A stretch of DNA of 64,000 nt from Amborella trichopoda (lineage: Eukaryota > Streptophyta > Magnoliopsida > Amborellales > Amborellaceae). The number at the start of each line of letters is the position of its first letter. Position 1 is the first letter of the stretch. Of the stretch, positions 36,171-46,840 are shown piece by piece. The notes beneath the pieces are model-generated. The model saw only the letters and a list, made by a program, of their open reading frames with translations, was not told where the DNA came from and made no database searches. The stretch is from positions 3,761,121 through 3,825,120 of the forward strand of contig NW_006499603.1 in the NCBI RefSeq assembly GCF_000471905.2, written 5' to 3'. The translations under genes and the position numbers were made by a program.

Positions 36171-36389
36171 CAAGAAATGCCGTCATCGACTTCACTTCAA
36201 GAACAGCACTCCCACCAAGGGCAACTGGCATACATTCACAGGTTCATCTCGAACCTCTCAGGTCGTTGTAAACCCTTTACACACCTACTAAAGAAAGATA
36301 CACCATTCATCTAGGATGAAGCATGTCAGGCAGCCCTTGACGACATCAAGCATTATTTACTCAACCCTCCAGTACTGTCTACACCAGTA

Positions 36390-36735
36390 AACCCCTCATT
36401 CTATACGTTACTATTTTAGATGAGTCACTCGGAGCATTGTTGGCACAAAACAATGAAGAGGGAAAAGAGACTGCATTATATTACCTCAGCCGCAGGATGC
36501 AAGGGGCCGAGAAGAATTATCCCTCAATAGAAAATATGTGTCTAGCCCTGATCTTCACAGTATAAAAACTCCTCCATTGCTTTCTTGGTCATGAAGTAAA
36601 ACTTATATCAACAGCTGATCCTGTAAAGTTTCTCATGACACTCCCATTCTTTTCGGGATACCTTGCTAAATGGGCATTATTACTGATGGAGTTCAATATC
36701 ATATATGTCCCATAGAAGGCCATCAAGGGCCAGGC
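36390..36735 (+). pseudogene. L3 RNase H, fossil
   Basis: Follows the reverse transcriptase. Recognisable blocks include 'SLGALLAQ', 'ALYYLSRRMQGAEKNYPS', 'CFLGHEVKLIS' and 'GQALADFLA', the usual order in gypsy RNase H with its trailing 'LADFL' connection. Confidence 0.75.
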
Positions 36736-36829
36736 CTTGGCAGACTTTCTCGCGGCCCACCATGTACCAACGGAATCTCCTTTATCAAGCGACCTCCCCA
36801 ATGAAGAAGTATTATGTGTTGACCTTGTT

Positions 36830-37110
36830 CATGCGTGGGAATTATACTTCGATGGAGCATTCCAATCAAACATAGTCGGCACCGTTGTAGTAATACTAAT
36901 TCCGAGAGGAGTATTGCCAATTTCTCTCTCTCTCAAGTCCGTTCTCATAATGAGGTAGAATATCAGGCCCTTATAATCGGACTCGAGATAGCCTTCAATC
37001 TCGACTTGGAGCAGCTTAATATCTATGGCGACTCTAAGTTGGTTATCTGATAGCTCAAAGGGATCTATGATGTGAGAAAAGACACTCTCAAGAGGTATCG
37101 CTGAGTCACA
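36830..37110 (+). pseudogene. L3 archaeal-type RNase H (aRH), fossil
   Basis: Second RNase H, a mark of the Tat clade among plant gypsy elements. Blocks are 'LYFDGAF' with the first catalytic Asp (near 36845), 'VEYQALIIGLEIAFNLDLEQL' shortened to EYQALIIGLEIAFNLD (near 36960), and 'IYGDSKLVI' (near 37025). It sits between RNase H and integrase as expected. Confidence 0.8.
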
Positions 37111-37269
37111 TCCTCAAGAGGCTAATTTCGCAGGCTGATGCACTTTTAAAACTTGACGCTACAATTCAGTTGTCCTCATCAGGACCCACGCTTGTTTGGG
37201 TGGCAAAATGGAGACACATCGAACTAAGAACCGAGGTCGATGCGGATGACGAGAGAAATATTTTCCCCG

Positions 37270-38607
37270 AGTGTCCCCCTTATCCATTTGGAGAACTTCT
37301 ATCGACCAAAAAGTAATCAAGACTGAACAAGCCATAGCACATAGTCAAGGAGCTAAGGGTCGAAATAAGGAACCAGAATTCTTTGATCAAATGTGTGCAG
37401 AAATTGAGCAGGTGGAAGATTGGAGAGAGCCCATCACCAGTTTTCTAAAACATGGCACGCTCTCGGAAGATCGTGCCGAACGCAATAGCATGTGTCGAAT
37501 GTCCACCAAGTATACCCTCCTTGAAGGAGATTATCTTTTTAGAAAGTCGTTTGACGACATTCTTCTTAGATGCGTCAATATCCAAGAAGCAAGTAAGGTG
37601 TTAAAAGAAGTCCGCTTAGGCATCTGTGGACTACACCAGTCCAGTCCTAAGCTCTATTAACAAATACGTAGGTTGGGATACTATTGGCCTACCATGATAG
37701 CTGATTCCTTAAGCTATACTAAAAAGTGCCAAGTATGCCAAATACATTCCAGCCTAGTTCACTAGACTCCAGAGCCCTTACACCCTACAGTTGCGTCATG
37801 GCCCTTCTCACAATGGGGTATGGCGGCGGTGGGCCATATTTTTACCCCAGCGGCAACATATTACTTCTCTAAGTGGGCTGATGCAGTTCCCCTTAAGCAG
37901 GTTCTTGGGACGACGGTGGCCTACTTCACTCGACATCATATCCTATATCGATTCACTCGACATCATATCCTATATCGCTTAGTTAATCAGTTCAGTTTCG
38001 AATGGAGGTACTCGACTATGTACCACCCTCGGGTGAATGGATTAGTTGAGGCTTTCAATAAGACTATGTGCAATGCCTTAAGAAAGTCAGTTTCAAAAAC
38101 AAGGAAGAACTGGCATGAGAAGCTTCTAGAAGCACTGTGGGCTTATCGTACTACTACCCGAAATTCTACTGATTCCACTCCTTCTTCTCTGGTCTATAGG
38201 GGTGAAGCAGTTTACCTCTTGAAATACAAATTCCTTCACTGGGAGTTGCTATTCACTAAGGAATAACTGAAGATGAGAGAGTCAAGCTCCGGTATCAAGA
38301 ATTGGATGCACTCGATGAAAAGAGGATAGATGCTCAGCATAACCTTGAACTCAAGCAAGGGAGAATGAAGAGGGCTTTCAACAAGTCTGTCAAGATCCGT
38401 GCATTCACCTATGGTGATCTAGTCTTAGCTGTTAAGAGGCCTATTATTATGCATGGCCGGTGTAAAGGGAAGTTTGAGCTTAAGTGGGAAGGTCTCTTTA
38501 CAGTAAAAAAGGTCTCTCCCAATGGAGCCTACATACTAGCACATCCTGATGGAGAGGAGGAAATGCCCCCTATCAATGGGCGATACCTAAAGAAGTACTA
38601 TTCGTGA
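37270..38607 (+). pseudogene. L3 integrase, fossil
   Basis: The zinc-binding region is near 37610-37740, ending 'KKCQVCQIHS'. The core has 'KWADAVPLKQV' (near 37875) and YHPRVNGLVEAFNKT (near 38020), followed by 'ALWAYRTTTRNSTDSTPSSLVY' in part (near 38140). The C-terminal chromodomain-free end reads 'FTVKKVSPNGAYILAHPDG' and 'INGRYLKKYY' at 38500-38605, typical of Tat-clade integrase ends. It would insert cDNA with a 5-bp duplication, matching the duplication seen around L1. Broken. Confidence 0.8.
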
Positions 38608-39390
38608 CGTGTATTCAAAAGAAAGGGACTTAACGCAAAAATAAGCAAGATAGTCCAAACAAAGATGCTAACTCTTTTTATTGCAATAAAAAAATGAGTT
38701 ACAAGTTACGAGAACCCATTATTAAGAAGGTTACAAGTCTCTTGCATCTGAGGATAAGAGGATGGTTACAAACCAAAACTTGTACTTTTTCTCTTGCATC
38801 TGAGAGTATGAGGATGATTACAAGCCAAAACAAATGTCTGACCCATGAAAGGAAGGCCCTCTTCATGAAGAAGAAGCAAACCCACCAAAGGAAGGCCCTC
38901 CTCATGAAGAAGAAGCGAAAACACTTGGAGAGTTAGCTTTAATTCGTCTGACGAGTAAGAGGATGGTTACAGACCAGAAGACAAAGCAGAGCCACTCCAA
39001 GAAGTTGGCCTCAGTCCATCCAACATGTATGTCAAACGTACAAGCCAGATACCTCATCTGATGTGTATATCGAACATACGACATAAGATCCATTCGACAT
39101 GTATATCAAACATACAAGGTGGGCTGCCCTGGCAAGGAGCTGGCCTATGACAGAAAGCTCACCATGTTCACAGTGGATGCCCTTCCACTGAACAACATGG
39201 ACCCCACTATCGTACTGCTGGATTTAGTTTCCAATAGGTACCACAGCCCACGCCACATCTTTCATCACTCTTTGCCAGCCCATGAACATCACCACGTGTA
39301 GCTCATCGCCAAATGCCGCAAACCCCGCACATGACTTACCGACACATGCAAGCATCATTCTCTGCATCGTAGTAAGCCACACATGCTAAT
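38608..39390. other. L3 spacer behind integrase, with short direct repeats
   Basis: Not matched in L1 or L2. It has pairs of direct repeats: 'cttgcatctgaggataagag' near 38740 and 38795; 'aaaggaaggccctcttcatg' near 38850 and 38890; 'gacatgtatatcaaacatac' near 39025, 39060 and 39097. It occupies the place where the PMD gene stands in L1 and L2. No gene recognised. Confidence 0.6.
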
Positions 39391-40700
39391 CCGTGTCGAC
39401 TGAAGGCAGCACCGACTGGGTCCTCCAGAGGTCAACGTCGATTGCATGCCCAACCCCTAGCACCGGCTGTTTTTCTTGAGGGTCGACGTCGGTTGTATCA
39501 GCACTCCAAATCATCATCGTCGATTACCTTAGCGTCAGTTGCAAGCACTGGCCCTGTCACGACCGTTCACCTCCCGAGACTCCTCAAGTTTTCGCATCCT
39601 CTTAATGATCACACGATTTCCAAGGGTGATGGTTCACCTCCAACAACTGTATAATTCTCCATGACGGTTCACCTCCTACAATCATACGGCCCACCTCCTG
39701 TGACCATTCGTCTTCTATCCGAACTTCTGCTACACATCCAAAAATTCACCGAAAAACTTTCTCGCCTACGTCTTCTAGCCTGGACTTCACCAGAACCTCA
39801 CTGGGAAACTTCTCCAATTTTCCGTTACGTTCCCGAAAATCTCTGCAACACCACAAACAGTGTCGGAAAGTTACCACAACATCGGGAAACCTCTTAAAAA
39901 TTCCCAGAAACTCTCAGGATGTGTGCAAATACTCACTGCGGTGTTTCCTACCTCTTCTACCAGAAAAATTGCAGCTGGAACCTCTTCTGTTTCCCGAAAA
40001 ACTTACTAGAGAACTCGCCTTTCCTCGCTACTCTCCCTGAAACTTCATCGAATTCTTGCAAGGTCTGCTCACCGAAGGTCTTCCTAGCCAAATCATCGAA
40101 ATCCTGCTGTCTGCTAATGAACCTTCCCTGCAAAACTTCTGCTAAAGTCTTACTTCTCGTCGGAACTTCAACTGACCACCCTCTCCTCACCATTAAAAAA
40201 AAAACTTTTTCTTAAGTTTTTATTACCCTTGGTGAAAAATGAAGGAAAAACAGCATTTTATCCCCTTATATAGACTACACTGCCCTCGGATGCCCTCACA
40301 AATTGAGAATTCTAGTTGCATCCAAGGAAAGCCAAGCGACGATGAGCCGAGTCGAGCTTTGACTCAAGGCCCGAGGTAACTCTCATCGATCCATCGCCCA
40401 GCGCCGAGTAAGTTTCAAAATAATCCTAGCATCGGTTGACTAGCACTGGGTGAGTTTTGAACCACCTTAGCGCCGATTGACTTCGTTTCGGTCAAACAAC
40501 GTCACGACTCGCGCCAGCTGTGTTTTCAACTACCCAGTGCCAGTTATGTTTTTGAGAGCTCAACACCAGTTGGACATTTGCAAGAAACCACGATCGCTAC
40601 ACCTGACGCTGGCTATATTACAAACACCCCATTGTCACCGACTCCAGCCTGAAGCAGTGTATGCCCTACCAATATCCATAATAGAGTTGCACCCAAGCCG
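39390..40700 (-). other. L3 copy of the antisense promoter and leader region
   Basis: Inverted homologue of 14640-15900 in L2. It contains CGGCGCTA-core arrays at about 39390-39540 and 40390-40640 (read as 'tagcgccg' type on this strand), a leader, and the TATA box at 40265-40273 between them. Open plus-strand stretches here (39661-39897, 39919-40215) are not conserved in frame in the other elements and are probably not genes. Confidence 0.65.
40265..40273 (-). promoter_or_regulatory. Antisense TATA box in L3
   Basis: Minus strand CTATATAAG in 'gtctatataaggggat', matching L2 15087-15095. In L3 it has no recognisable PMD gene downstream; transcription from it would run toward the integrase end. 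Confidence 0.5.
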
Positions 40701-41130
40701 TGATGTGTTATTCCTAGTGGACTTGCACCCGGGCCGTTGCACCCAAACCATGACCTCCTCAATGGAGTCAGGAGCCGTCCCTCATCCCCTGGTAAGACTC
40801 ACACGCATACCACAACTCATTATCCCCAATGGAATTGGAGTCATGTTTACCCTTACAATCCTCAGTGGGTCAGCTTCACACCGAGCTACCTTATTCCTGA
40901 GGAGTCGGGCTACCTATCATAAGCCAATTCTCCATAGAGTCCCATCTTTCACCCTAGAGAATACACTTACCCCCTTTAACCGTAGTTAAGTCCACCTCTA
41001 TTAGTCATCCTCCATCAGGTCACCATGTCCATCTGAGCCCTCTGTGTATGGCCTTAACCGTTTTATCCCCGAGGTGTCAGATTTGCCATCCACAGACCTA
41101 TTCCTCATGGAGCTTCACCTACATGACGAC
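40700..41130. other. L3 spacer, 'cactggggat'-like lines
   Basis: Inverted homologue of 14110-14640 in L2. Loosely repeated lines read 'atccccaatggagt' or 'tcatcccctggtaag' on this strand. An open plus-strand stretch at 40477-40989 (170 codons) crosses it but follows the repeat and has no recognised domain. Confidence 0.6.
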
Positions 41131-41790
41131 CCACACAATGGTCTAGATGCACGCTAAACTCCATGGTCCAAACTATATGACCTCAAACTATAGCTGAGGT
41201 CTAGTTGCATGACCCTAAACTCTATGGTCCAGACTATATGACCTTAAACAATAGCTGATGGTCTAGATGTACGACCCTAAACTCCATGGTCCAAACTATA
41301 TGACCTTAAACTGTAGATGAGGTCCAGTTGCATGACCCTAAACTACTCGGTCCATACTGCATGATCCTAAACTTCTTAGCCATGGTCCAAACTATATGAC
41401 TTTAAACTATAGCTGAGGTCTAGTTGCACGACCCTAAATTGCTCGGTCCATACTACATGACCCTAAACTGCTCAGCCTCATGGTCCAAACTACATGACCT
41501 TAATCTGTAGCAGACGTCTAATTGCACGACCTTAAAACTACTCAGTCCTAGTTGTATGACTTTAAACTGCGTGACCATGGTCCAGCTGTATGAACTTAAA
41601 CCATAATGCACTTCCTAGTCGCATGACGATAAAAGGCTCAACACCATGGTCCAAACTATATGACCTTAAACTGTAGCGGAGGTCTAATCGCACGACCTTA
41701 AACTGCACAGTCCTAGTTGTATGACTTTAAACAGCATAACCACGATCCAGAAGTACGACCTTAAACTTACTTCCACATACATGCACATGC
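41130..41790. repeat. Minisatellite, 'gtcatgcagtttaagg' type, inverted (L3)
   Basis: Units such as 'catgaccttaaactgtagc' and 'ggtccaaactatatgacc' of about 27-35 bp. Inverted relative to L1 and L2 because L3 is on the other strand. Confidence 0.85.
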
Positions 41791-42600
41791 ATTTACGTGC
41801 ACTTTCACGCACGCCTTCCCTAACTTACCTATTAGTGTGCGCGCGCCATCTTCATAACACCCCAGTGTGTCCATTCACTTTATCACCATATATCATTCCC
41901 CAGTAAGTCTCACCCGCACTCATAAAATGGCGAACCATCTCGCCATCCAAACTCGTTGTAAGTTAGTGGGTCACCAAACGTCTGCTCACATTTCATACAT
42001 CATCCATCTTTCATAGGTAGCCTCGAGCCATCTCCCCAAGTGAGTCAAACCACCACCATACTCACCCCATGGCCTTCATAGACTGTCATTCATCACCATT
42101 GTGGTCCAGCTGTATGACCTTAAAACATAGCGCACATCCTGGCCGCATGACGATAAACTACTTTACGCAGGTCCCGAAGGCATGACCTTAAAACACGCCT
42201 TCAAAATGACAAAGAGAAAAGAATAACAGGCATGTTGTATACCTAAACAAGGGAACGCCATGAGTAAAAATGATGGATAGGCATGGTCATGAAACCATGA
42301 GTAAGAGAGTTTCGTGAATAAAAAAGCCGGGCACGGTGAAAACCTGAAAGGGCATCGTGAGTAAAAATGCATAAAAAGGGTGGACATGGCAGAAAGGTCA
42401 TGGGTAAAAGAGCCCTAATTAAAAAGAAGTTGGTGAAAACTGTCTCTACGGCATCGCTTCCCCAATCTAAGTGAAAACCCTCAAACGGCGTTTGGAGCAA
42501 TAAAATTAGCTTGATGCAACATTCTCTTCCACGGGCAGCTTCAGCCAGCACTCCTTTCATCATCAAGACGTCCAGCAGGGTGTAGACGTTAATATCATCC
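41790..42600. other. L3 conserved spacer
   Basis: Inverted homologue of 12500-13240 in L2 and 7290-8030 in L1. The minus-strand open stretch 42243-42605 shares its frame with L1 7305-7637, including GSDxVETVFTNF and LLPMTFLPCPP. Confidence 0.65.
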
Positions 42601-43720
42601 ATCATCTTCCTTCTTCAGTCCTGGGTGAACAGGTAGCCCAGTCGACATCCTTCTTCAATCCTGAGTGAGCAAGTAGCCCAATCCTCATCCTTCTCCAGTC
42701 CTGGGTGAACAGGTAGCCCAGTCGGCATCCTTCTTCAGTCCTGGGTGAACAGATAGCCCAGTCGACATCCTTCTTCAATCCTGGGTGAATAGGTAGCCCA
42801 GCCCAGTCGACATCCTTCGTTAGTGCTGGGTGAACAGGTAGCCCAGTCGACAACCGTCTTCAGTCCTGAGTGAATAAGTAATCCAGTCGATATCCTTCTT
42901 CAGTCCTAGGTGAGCAAGTATCCCAGCCGACANNNNNNNNNNNNNNNNNNNNNNNNNNNNNNNNNNNNNNNNNNNNNNNNNNNNNNNNNNNNNNNNNNNN
43001 NNNNNNNNNNNNNNNNNNNNNNNNNNNNNNNNNNNNNNNNNNNNNNNNNNNNNNNNNNNNNNNNNNNNNNNNNNNNNNNNNNNNNNNNNNNNNNNNNNNN
43101 NNNNNNNNNNNNNNNNNNNNNNNNNNNNNNNNNNNNNNNNNNNNNNNNNNNNNNNNNNNNNNNNNNNNNNNNNNNNNNNNNNNNNNNNNNNNNNNNNNNN
43201 NNNNNNNNNNNNNNNNNNNNNNNNNNNNNNNNNNNNNNNNNNNNNNNNNNNNNNNNNNNNNNNNNNNNNNNNNNNNNNNNNNNNNNNNNNNNNNNNNNNN
43301 NNNNNNNNNNNNNNNNNNNNNNNNNNNNNNNNNNNNNNNNNNNNNNNNNNNNNNNNNNNNNNNNNNNNNNNNNNNNNNNNNNNNNNNNNNTTCTTCAGTC
43401 TTGGGTGAACAAGTAGCCCAACCGACATCCTTCTTCAGTACTTGGTGAACCGGTAGCCCAGTCGACATCCTTCTTTAGTCCTAGGTGAACAGGTAGCCCA
43501 GTCGACATCCTTCTTCAGTCCTGGCTGAACAGGTAGCCCAGTCGACATCCTTCTTGAATCCTTAGTGAACAGGTAGCTCAGCCGACATCCTTCTTCAGTT
43601 CTGGATGAATAGGTAGCCTAGTCAACATCCTTCTTCAATGCTGAGTGAACAGGTAGCCCAGTCGACATCCTTCTTCAGTCCTGGGTGACAACGTAGCCCA
43701 GTCATTATCCCTTATTCATG
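42600..43720. repeat. 40-bp minisatellite found only in L3
   Basis: Unit of 40 bp built on 'ctgggtgaacaggtagccca' plus 'gtcgacatccttcttcagt', with point differences between units. About 8 units lie left of the N gap and 8 right of it. Not present in L1 or L2. The gap probably hides more units. Confidence 0.9.
42933..43390. other. Assembly gap (458 N)
   Basis: A run of N inside the 40-bp minisatellite. The true array length is unknown. Any open frame drawn across it has no meaning. Confidence 0.99.
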
Positions 43721-43935
43721 GCCCATCCCTTCTTCAAGGCTGGGTGACAACATAACCCAGTCATTATCCCTTCTTCAAGGACCATCCCTTCTTCAAGGCT
43801 GGGTGACAATGTAGCTCAGTCGTTATCCTTTCTTCATGGACCATCTCTTCTTCAAGGCTGGGTGACAAAGTTGCCCAATCATTATCCTTCTTCAAGGCTA
43901 GGCGACAAAGTAGCCCAATCATTAACCTTCTTCAA
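43680..43935. repeat. 59-bp minisatellite (L3)
   Basis: About four units of roughly 59 bp, shorter in the last ones: 'ggctgggtgacaacgtagcc' + 'cagtcattatcccttcttca' + 'aggaccatcccttcttcaa'. It seems to derive from the 40-bp unit, sharing 'ctgggtga...tagcccagtc'. Confidence 0.8.
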
Positions 43936-44235
43936 GGACCCTCTCTCCATGCATGAAATGTGCATGCCTTCTCCTTCTCTTATAAACCTTCCCCATGCAT
44001 GAAATGTGCTTGCCTTCTCCTTTTCTTAAGGACCTTCTCCAAATGCATGAAATGTGCATGCCTTCTCCTTATCTTATGGACCTTCTCCTCATGCATGAAA
44101 TGTGAATGCCTTCTCTTGCTCTTATGGACCTTCTCCGCATGCATATAATGTGCATGCCTTCTCCCCCTCTTATGGACCTTCTCCCCATGCATGAAATGTG
44201 CATGCCCTCTCCTTCTTTTATTATGGACCTCTTTC
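43935..44235. repeat. 48-bp minisatellite (L3)
   Basis: Six units of about 48 bp: 'ccttctccccatgcatgaaa' + 'tgtgcatgccttctccttct' + 'cttatgga'. As 48 is a multiple of 3, long frames stay open on both strands (for example CMKCACLLL on the plus and HFMHGEKVHK on the minus), which is a by-product of the period. Confidence 0.85.
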
Positions 44236-44660
44236 TCCATAAGGCTAGGTGACAAAGAAGCCTAGTCAAGGCAGGAAACTGACAAAGCCAGGGTGGAACC
44301 TTCCATAGACATCAGCTCTCCTAGCCAGCACGACCAGACCTTTGGGATCGACTAATAGAACCTGCCCCTGACTGGACTTAGTAGACGAGACCAATAGTGG
44401 TACTCTGATCATCAAAAGAAAACCTGGTGTAGCAGCAAACAGCACTGCCAGTTTCTCTCTTCTCCCCCTAAAGTCTTCAGGGACAGACCCACGAACAATG
44501 CATCCCTACGTTTGAGCATCCTAGTTACACTGTTATGTGAATCTCCTCGGCGTTCACATGGTCCTGTGGTTAGGAAGGAAAAAAAGTAAAATCCGAAGGA
44601 AACTTTCTAAATTATTGTCCATCTCACTTCTCTTGTAGCACAACATTCGGTGAGGAAAGC
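44236..44660. other. L3 end spacer and polypurine site
   Basis: Inverted homologue of 11723-12060 in L2. It ends 'ggtgaggaaagc' directly before the 3' LTR start TGTTTGAAT at 44661; this purine run is the likely second-strand primer. Confidence 0.65.
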
Positions 44661-46594
44661 TGTTTGAATATACTTTTCAGCACCTTGGTCCCTGGTAGGA
44701 AGCAGGTCAACAAAACCTAAAAAATAGTGGAAATTCTCCACAGTCTCAAAATGACCCCAGAATTGGTCAAGATCCTCATTAGAACTTTAAAATACCATCT
44801 GTCAAGTTTCATCGCAATCAGACATGTCTAAGGCAGTGAACACAAAGAAACAATTTCAGCAAAATAGGTCTCTAACACCCTGAAATGGACCTTGTACCTA
44901 GTCCATACTTTTGGTGCGTCAAACAGCTGTTGGACCACCACCATTAGATCCGACACACTTGAAAACCCCTATGAGTCAAGTTTGCGCTTAATTGGGTACT
45001 CCAACACAAAGTTATGGGTAAAATACCGAAGAGGGAAAAGCCGCACACTATTCCCATGTGGCCTCACTCCATCAAAACACCATTAAAGGTGGCTGGTTTT
45101 ATAGTCACAGGAAGTCACTTTTCGAGGCCTATAGCTCACTCATTTCAAGTCAGATCGCTCCTAAATTTGGTGAGCATGTTCATATCATCGAGACAAGTAA
45201 TTCGATATGCGGTACACCTCGTGATGACTCCCGAGTAGAGAGAAAAACAAAATGAAAGTTGCTGATCCGTGAAGAAAGTTGTAGAAAATTCAGCAGAAGC
45301 GCACCTTGTTCGAGCAGCCGGATCACGACGCTCACATACCCGATCTGCACCAAACCAATTGCATTATGTGTGTGAGGTCTGATGTTATCTCTTATCCGAA
45401 CCTCATGTACGATGAATGATTGGATTTCACACATGAAGGCATCAAAGCTGCTATAAAGTTTGGCCACGGATTTCAAGATTCTGACCAAAACCTCAAAGCC
45501 GACAAAATCTTCATCCGAAAATGAAATAGAGTTACGTTTGTTGAAACATGAACGTGACGGCATGCTCAGTGTGATTCAATGAAGAAGTCATGAATCATAT
45601 TTTTGAGTCATGATCATGAGACTTGAATCTTGGATGAATCTTGAAAACTTCGGATCGATTGTGTACTCGTTCCTTGATGTTTCTTCATGACTTGATAGAA
45701 GTGATAGAATGAAGTGATAGACTTAATAGTCTATCACTTAATAGGCGACGAACCCTAGCACTGATTGGATTTCTCTCTCCTCTCTTGTCACAATTGGCGA
45801 AGTCCAATGCCGGCTCGATCTCTTTCCCTTGCTTCTCTCATGTCGTAACTGACGTAAACCTAGTGACGGTTGGTTCTCTTCCTCTCTTCTCTTTTGACAG
45901 TTGGTGACGCCTAACGCTGACTTCCTTTTCTCTATCTTCTCTCCTGAAATAATCAGTAATGTCCGGCTCCGAATGCATCTTCCTTCCCTCTCTCTTTTAT
46001 CCTCTTATCTTTTCTCCCTCCCTCTGTCTATTCCCTTCTTCTATCACTTCATTCTTTCCCACATAACAACCACTTTATCACTCTTTTATTTGACTAAGAG
46101 GGATTGAGGTTAGCCTCTCATGGAAGTCTTATCGTTTAGCCATAATGTTGTTGTGCTAGGATTGCTTGGCCCGCTTTATTGCCACAACAGGCTAATCATA
46201 GTGCTTAGCTAGTCGATATTGGTAATGACATCTAGAAGTGATCCCGTGAGCCGGTCTTAGTAACGAGCCTGTTTTGCCACCACGTCAGGCCAAATACTTG
46301 CCAGCTTGATCCTCTCGCTCAGACAAACTCTTCTCTCTCTCGTCTTTCTTCTCCTCTTCTTTTTGAATGTGCCTAATTGTGTACATTCATCAAAGAGGAA
46401 AAGGGTGAGGTCTGACCCACCCGGCTTACAACCTTTGTCATATATGTGTGTAATTGCATAAAATAAAAAGAATATGATCCAAGGGAAGCGATTCCAATCC
46501 AGTTTCATTACTGGGGGGCCTTTCTTCATGATCTAAGAGGGCGCCCACGTGAGCCAGCCCGAGTAAGTCCCGAACTCACCTTTAAAATTCCTCT
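44661..46594 (+). repeat. L3 3' LTR, incomplete
   Basis: Starts TGTTTGAATA after the polypurine site and aligns with 28200-30850. It is shorter than its partner and internally rearranged. Hairpin minisatellite remains lie at about 45745-45970. It stops near 46594, where L2 LTR sequence ('ctatagttacaggctc') begins. Confidence 0.8.
45712..45739. repeat. Perfect 12-bp palindrome
   Basis: AAGTGATAGACT and AGTCTATCACTT around a TAAT loop. It lies in the rearranged part of the L3 3' LTR and is not in the other LTR copies. Confidence 0.85.
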
Positions 46595-46835
46595 ATAGTT
46601 ACAGGCTCAATTTCAGGGTGCTAAGAAACGTTTTCGCTGAAATTGTTTCTTTATGTTCACTGCCTTAGACATGTCTAATCACGATGAAACTTGGCAGGTG
46701 GTCTTTTAAAGTGCTGATAAAGATCTTGACCAATTCTGGGGCCATTCTGAGACTGTCAAGAATTTCCACTATTTTGTAGGCTTTATTAACCTGTTTCCTA
46801 TTAGGGAACAAGGTGCTGAAAAATAAGTTCAAACA
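46595..46835 (-). repeat. L2 5' LTR, outer end, beyond L3
   Basis: Runs from 'ctatagttacaggctcaatt' to 'aaataagttcaaaca' and aligns with the end of the L2 3' LTR (about 11487-11722). It shows that L3 lies inside the L2 LTR. Confidence 0.8.
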
Positions 46836-46840
46836 ATGGC
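46836..46840. other. Target site duplication of L2, right copy
   Basis: ATGGC after the LTR end CAAACA. The left copy is ATGAC at 8849-8853. Confidence 0.6.

Larger units (their letters stand above)
28200..46594 (+). mobile_element. L3: Tat-like gypsy LTR retrotransposon with pol, inserted in the L2 LTR
   Basis: Parts in sense order: 5' LTR 28200-30850; PBS 30853-30872; gag 31113-34088; linker; reverse transcriptase, RNase H, archaeal-type RNase H and integrase 35560-38607; spacer with antisense TATA region and minisatellites 38608-44660; polypurine site; 3' LTR 44661-46594, which is incomplete and meets L2 LTR sequence directly. I did not recognise a protease part or a PMD gene. Length is about 18.4 kb, counting 458 N. 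Opposite in sense to L1 and L2. A broken fossil with many breaks; about 13-14% difference over the first ~330 bp of the LTRs by hand count. Confidence 0.85.
8854..46835 (-). mobile_element. L2: Tat-like gypsy LTR retrotransposon with antisense PMD gene, interrupted by L3
   Basis: Parts on the plus-strand map are: 3' LTR 8854-11722; spacer 11723-16187; antisense PMD gene 16188-19763; protease 20880-21374, linker and gag up to 25575 on the minus strand; PBS 25866-25884; 5' LTR 25887-28199 with its outer end at about 46595-46835, beyond L3. Without L3 it is about 19.6 kb. It lies in the spacer of L1, whose two halves rejoin in register. No reverse transcriptase or integrase part is recognised. 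It is a broken fossil with many breaks. By eye its LTRs differ by about 12%. Confidence 0.85.

Noticed and set aside
40477-40989. 170-codon plus-strand open frame in L3
   Set aside because: It crosses the CGGCGCTA array and the 'cactggggat' lines, has no recognised domain, and is not matched as a frame in L1 or L2.
42820-43468. Open frames of about 200 codons
   Set aside because: They cross the N gap and are made mostly of unknown residues.
42600-44235. CRISPR array
   Set aside because: Units are directly adjacent without unique spacers, and the DNA is plant.
43960-44255. A 16-residue repeat protein on either strand
   Set aside because: It results from a 48-bp minisatellite whose period is a multiple of three; open on both strands and present only in L3.
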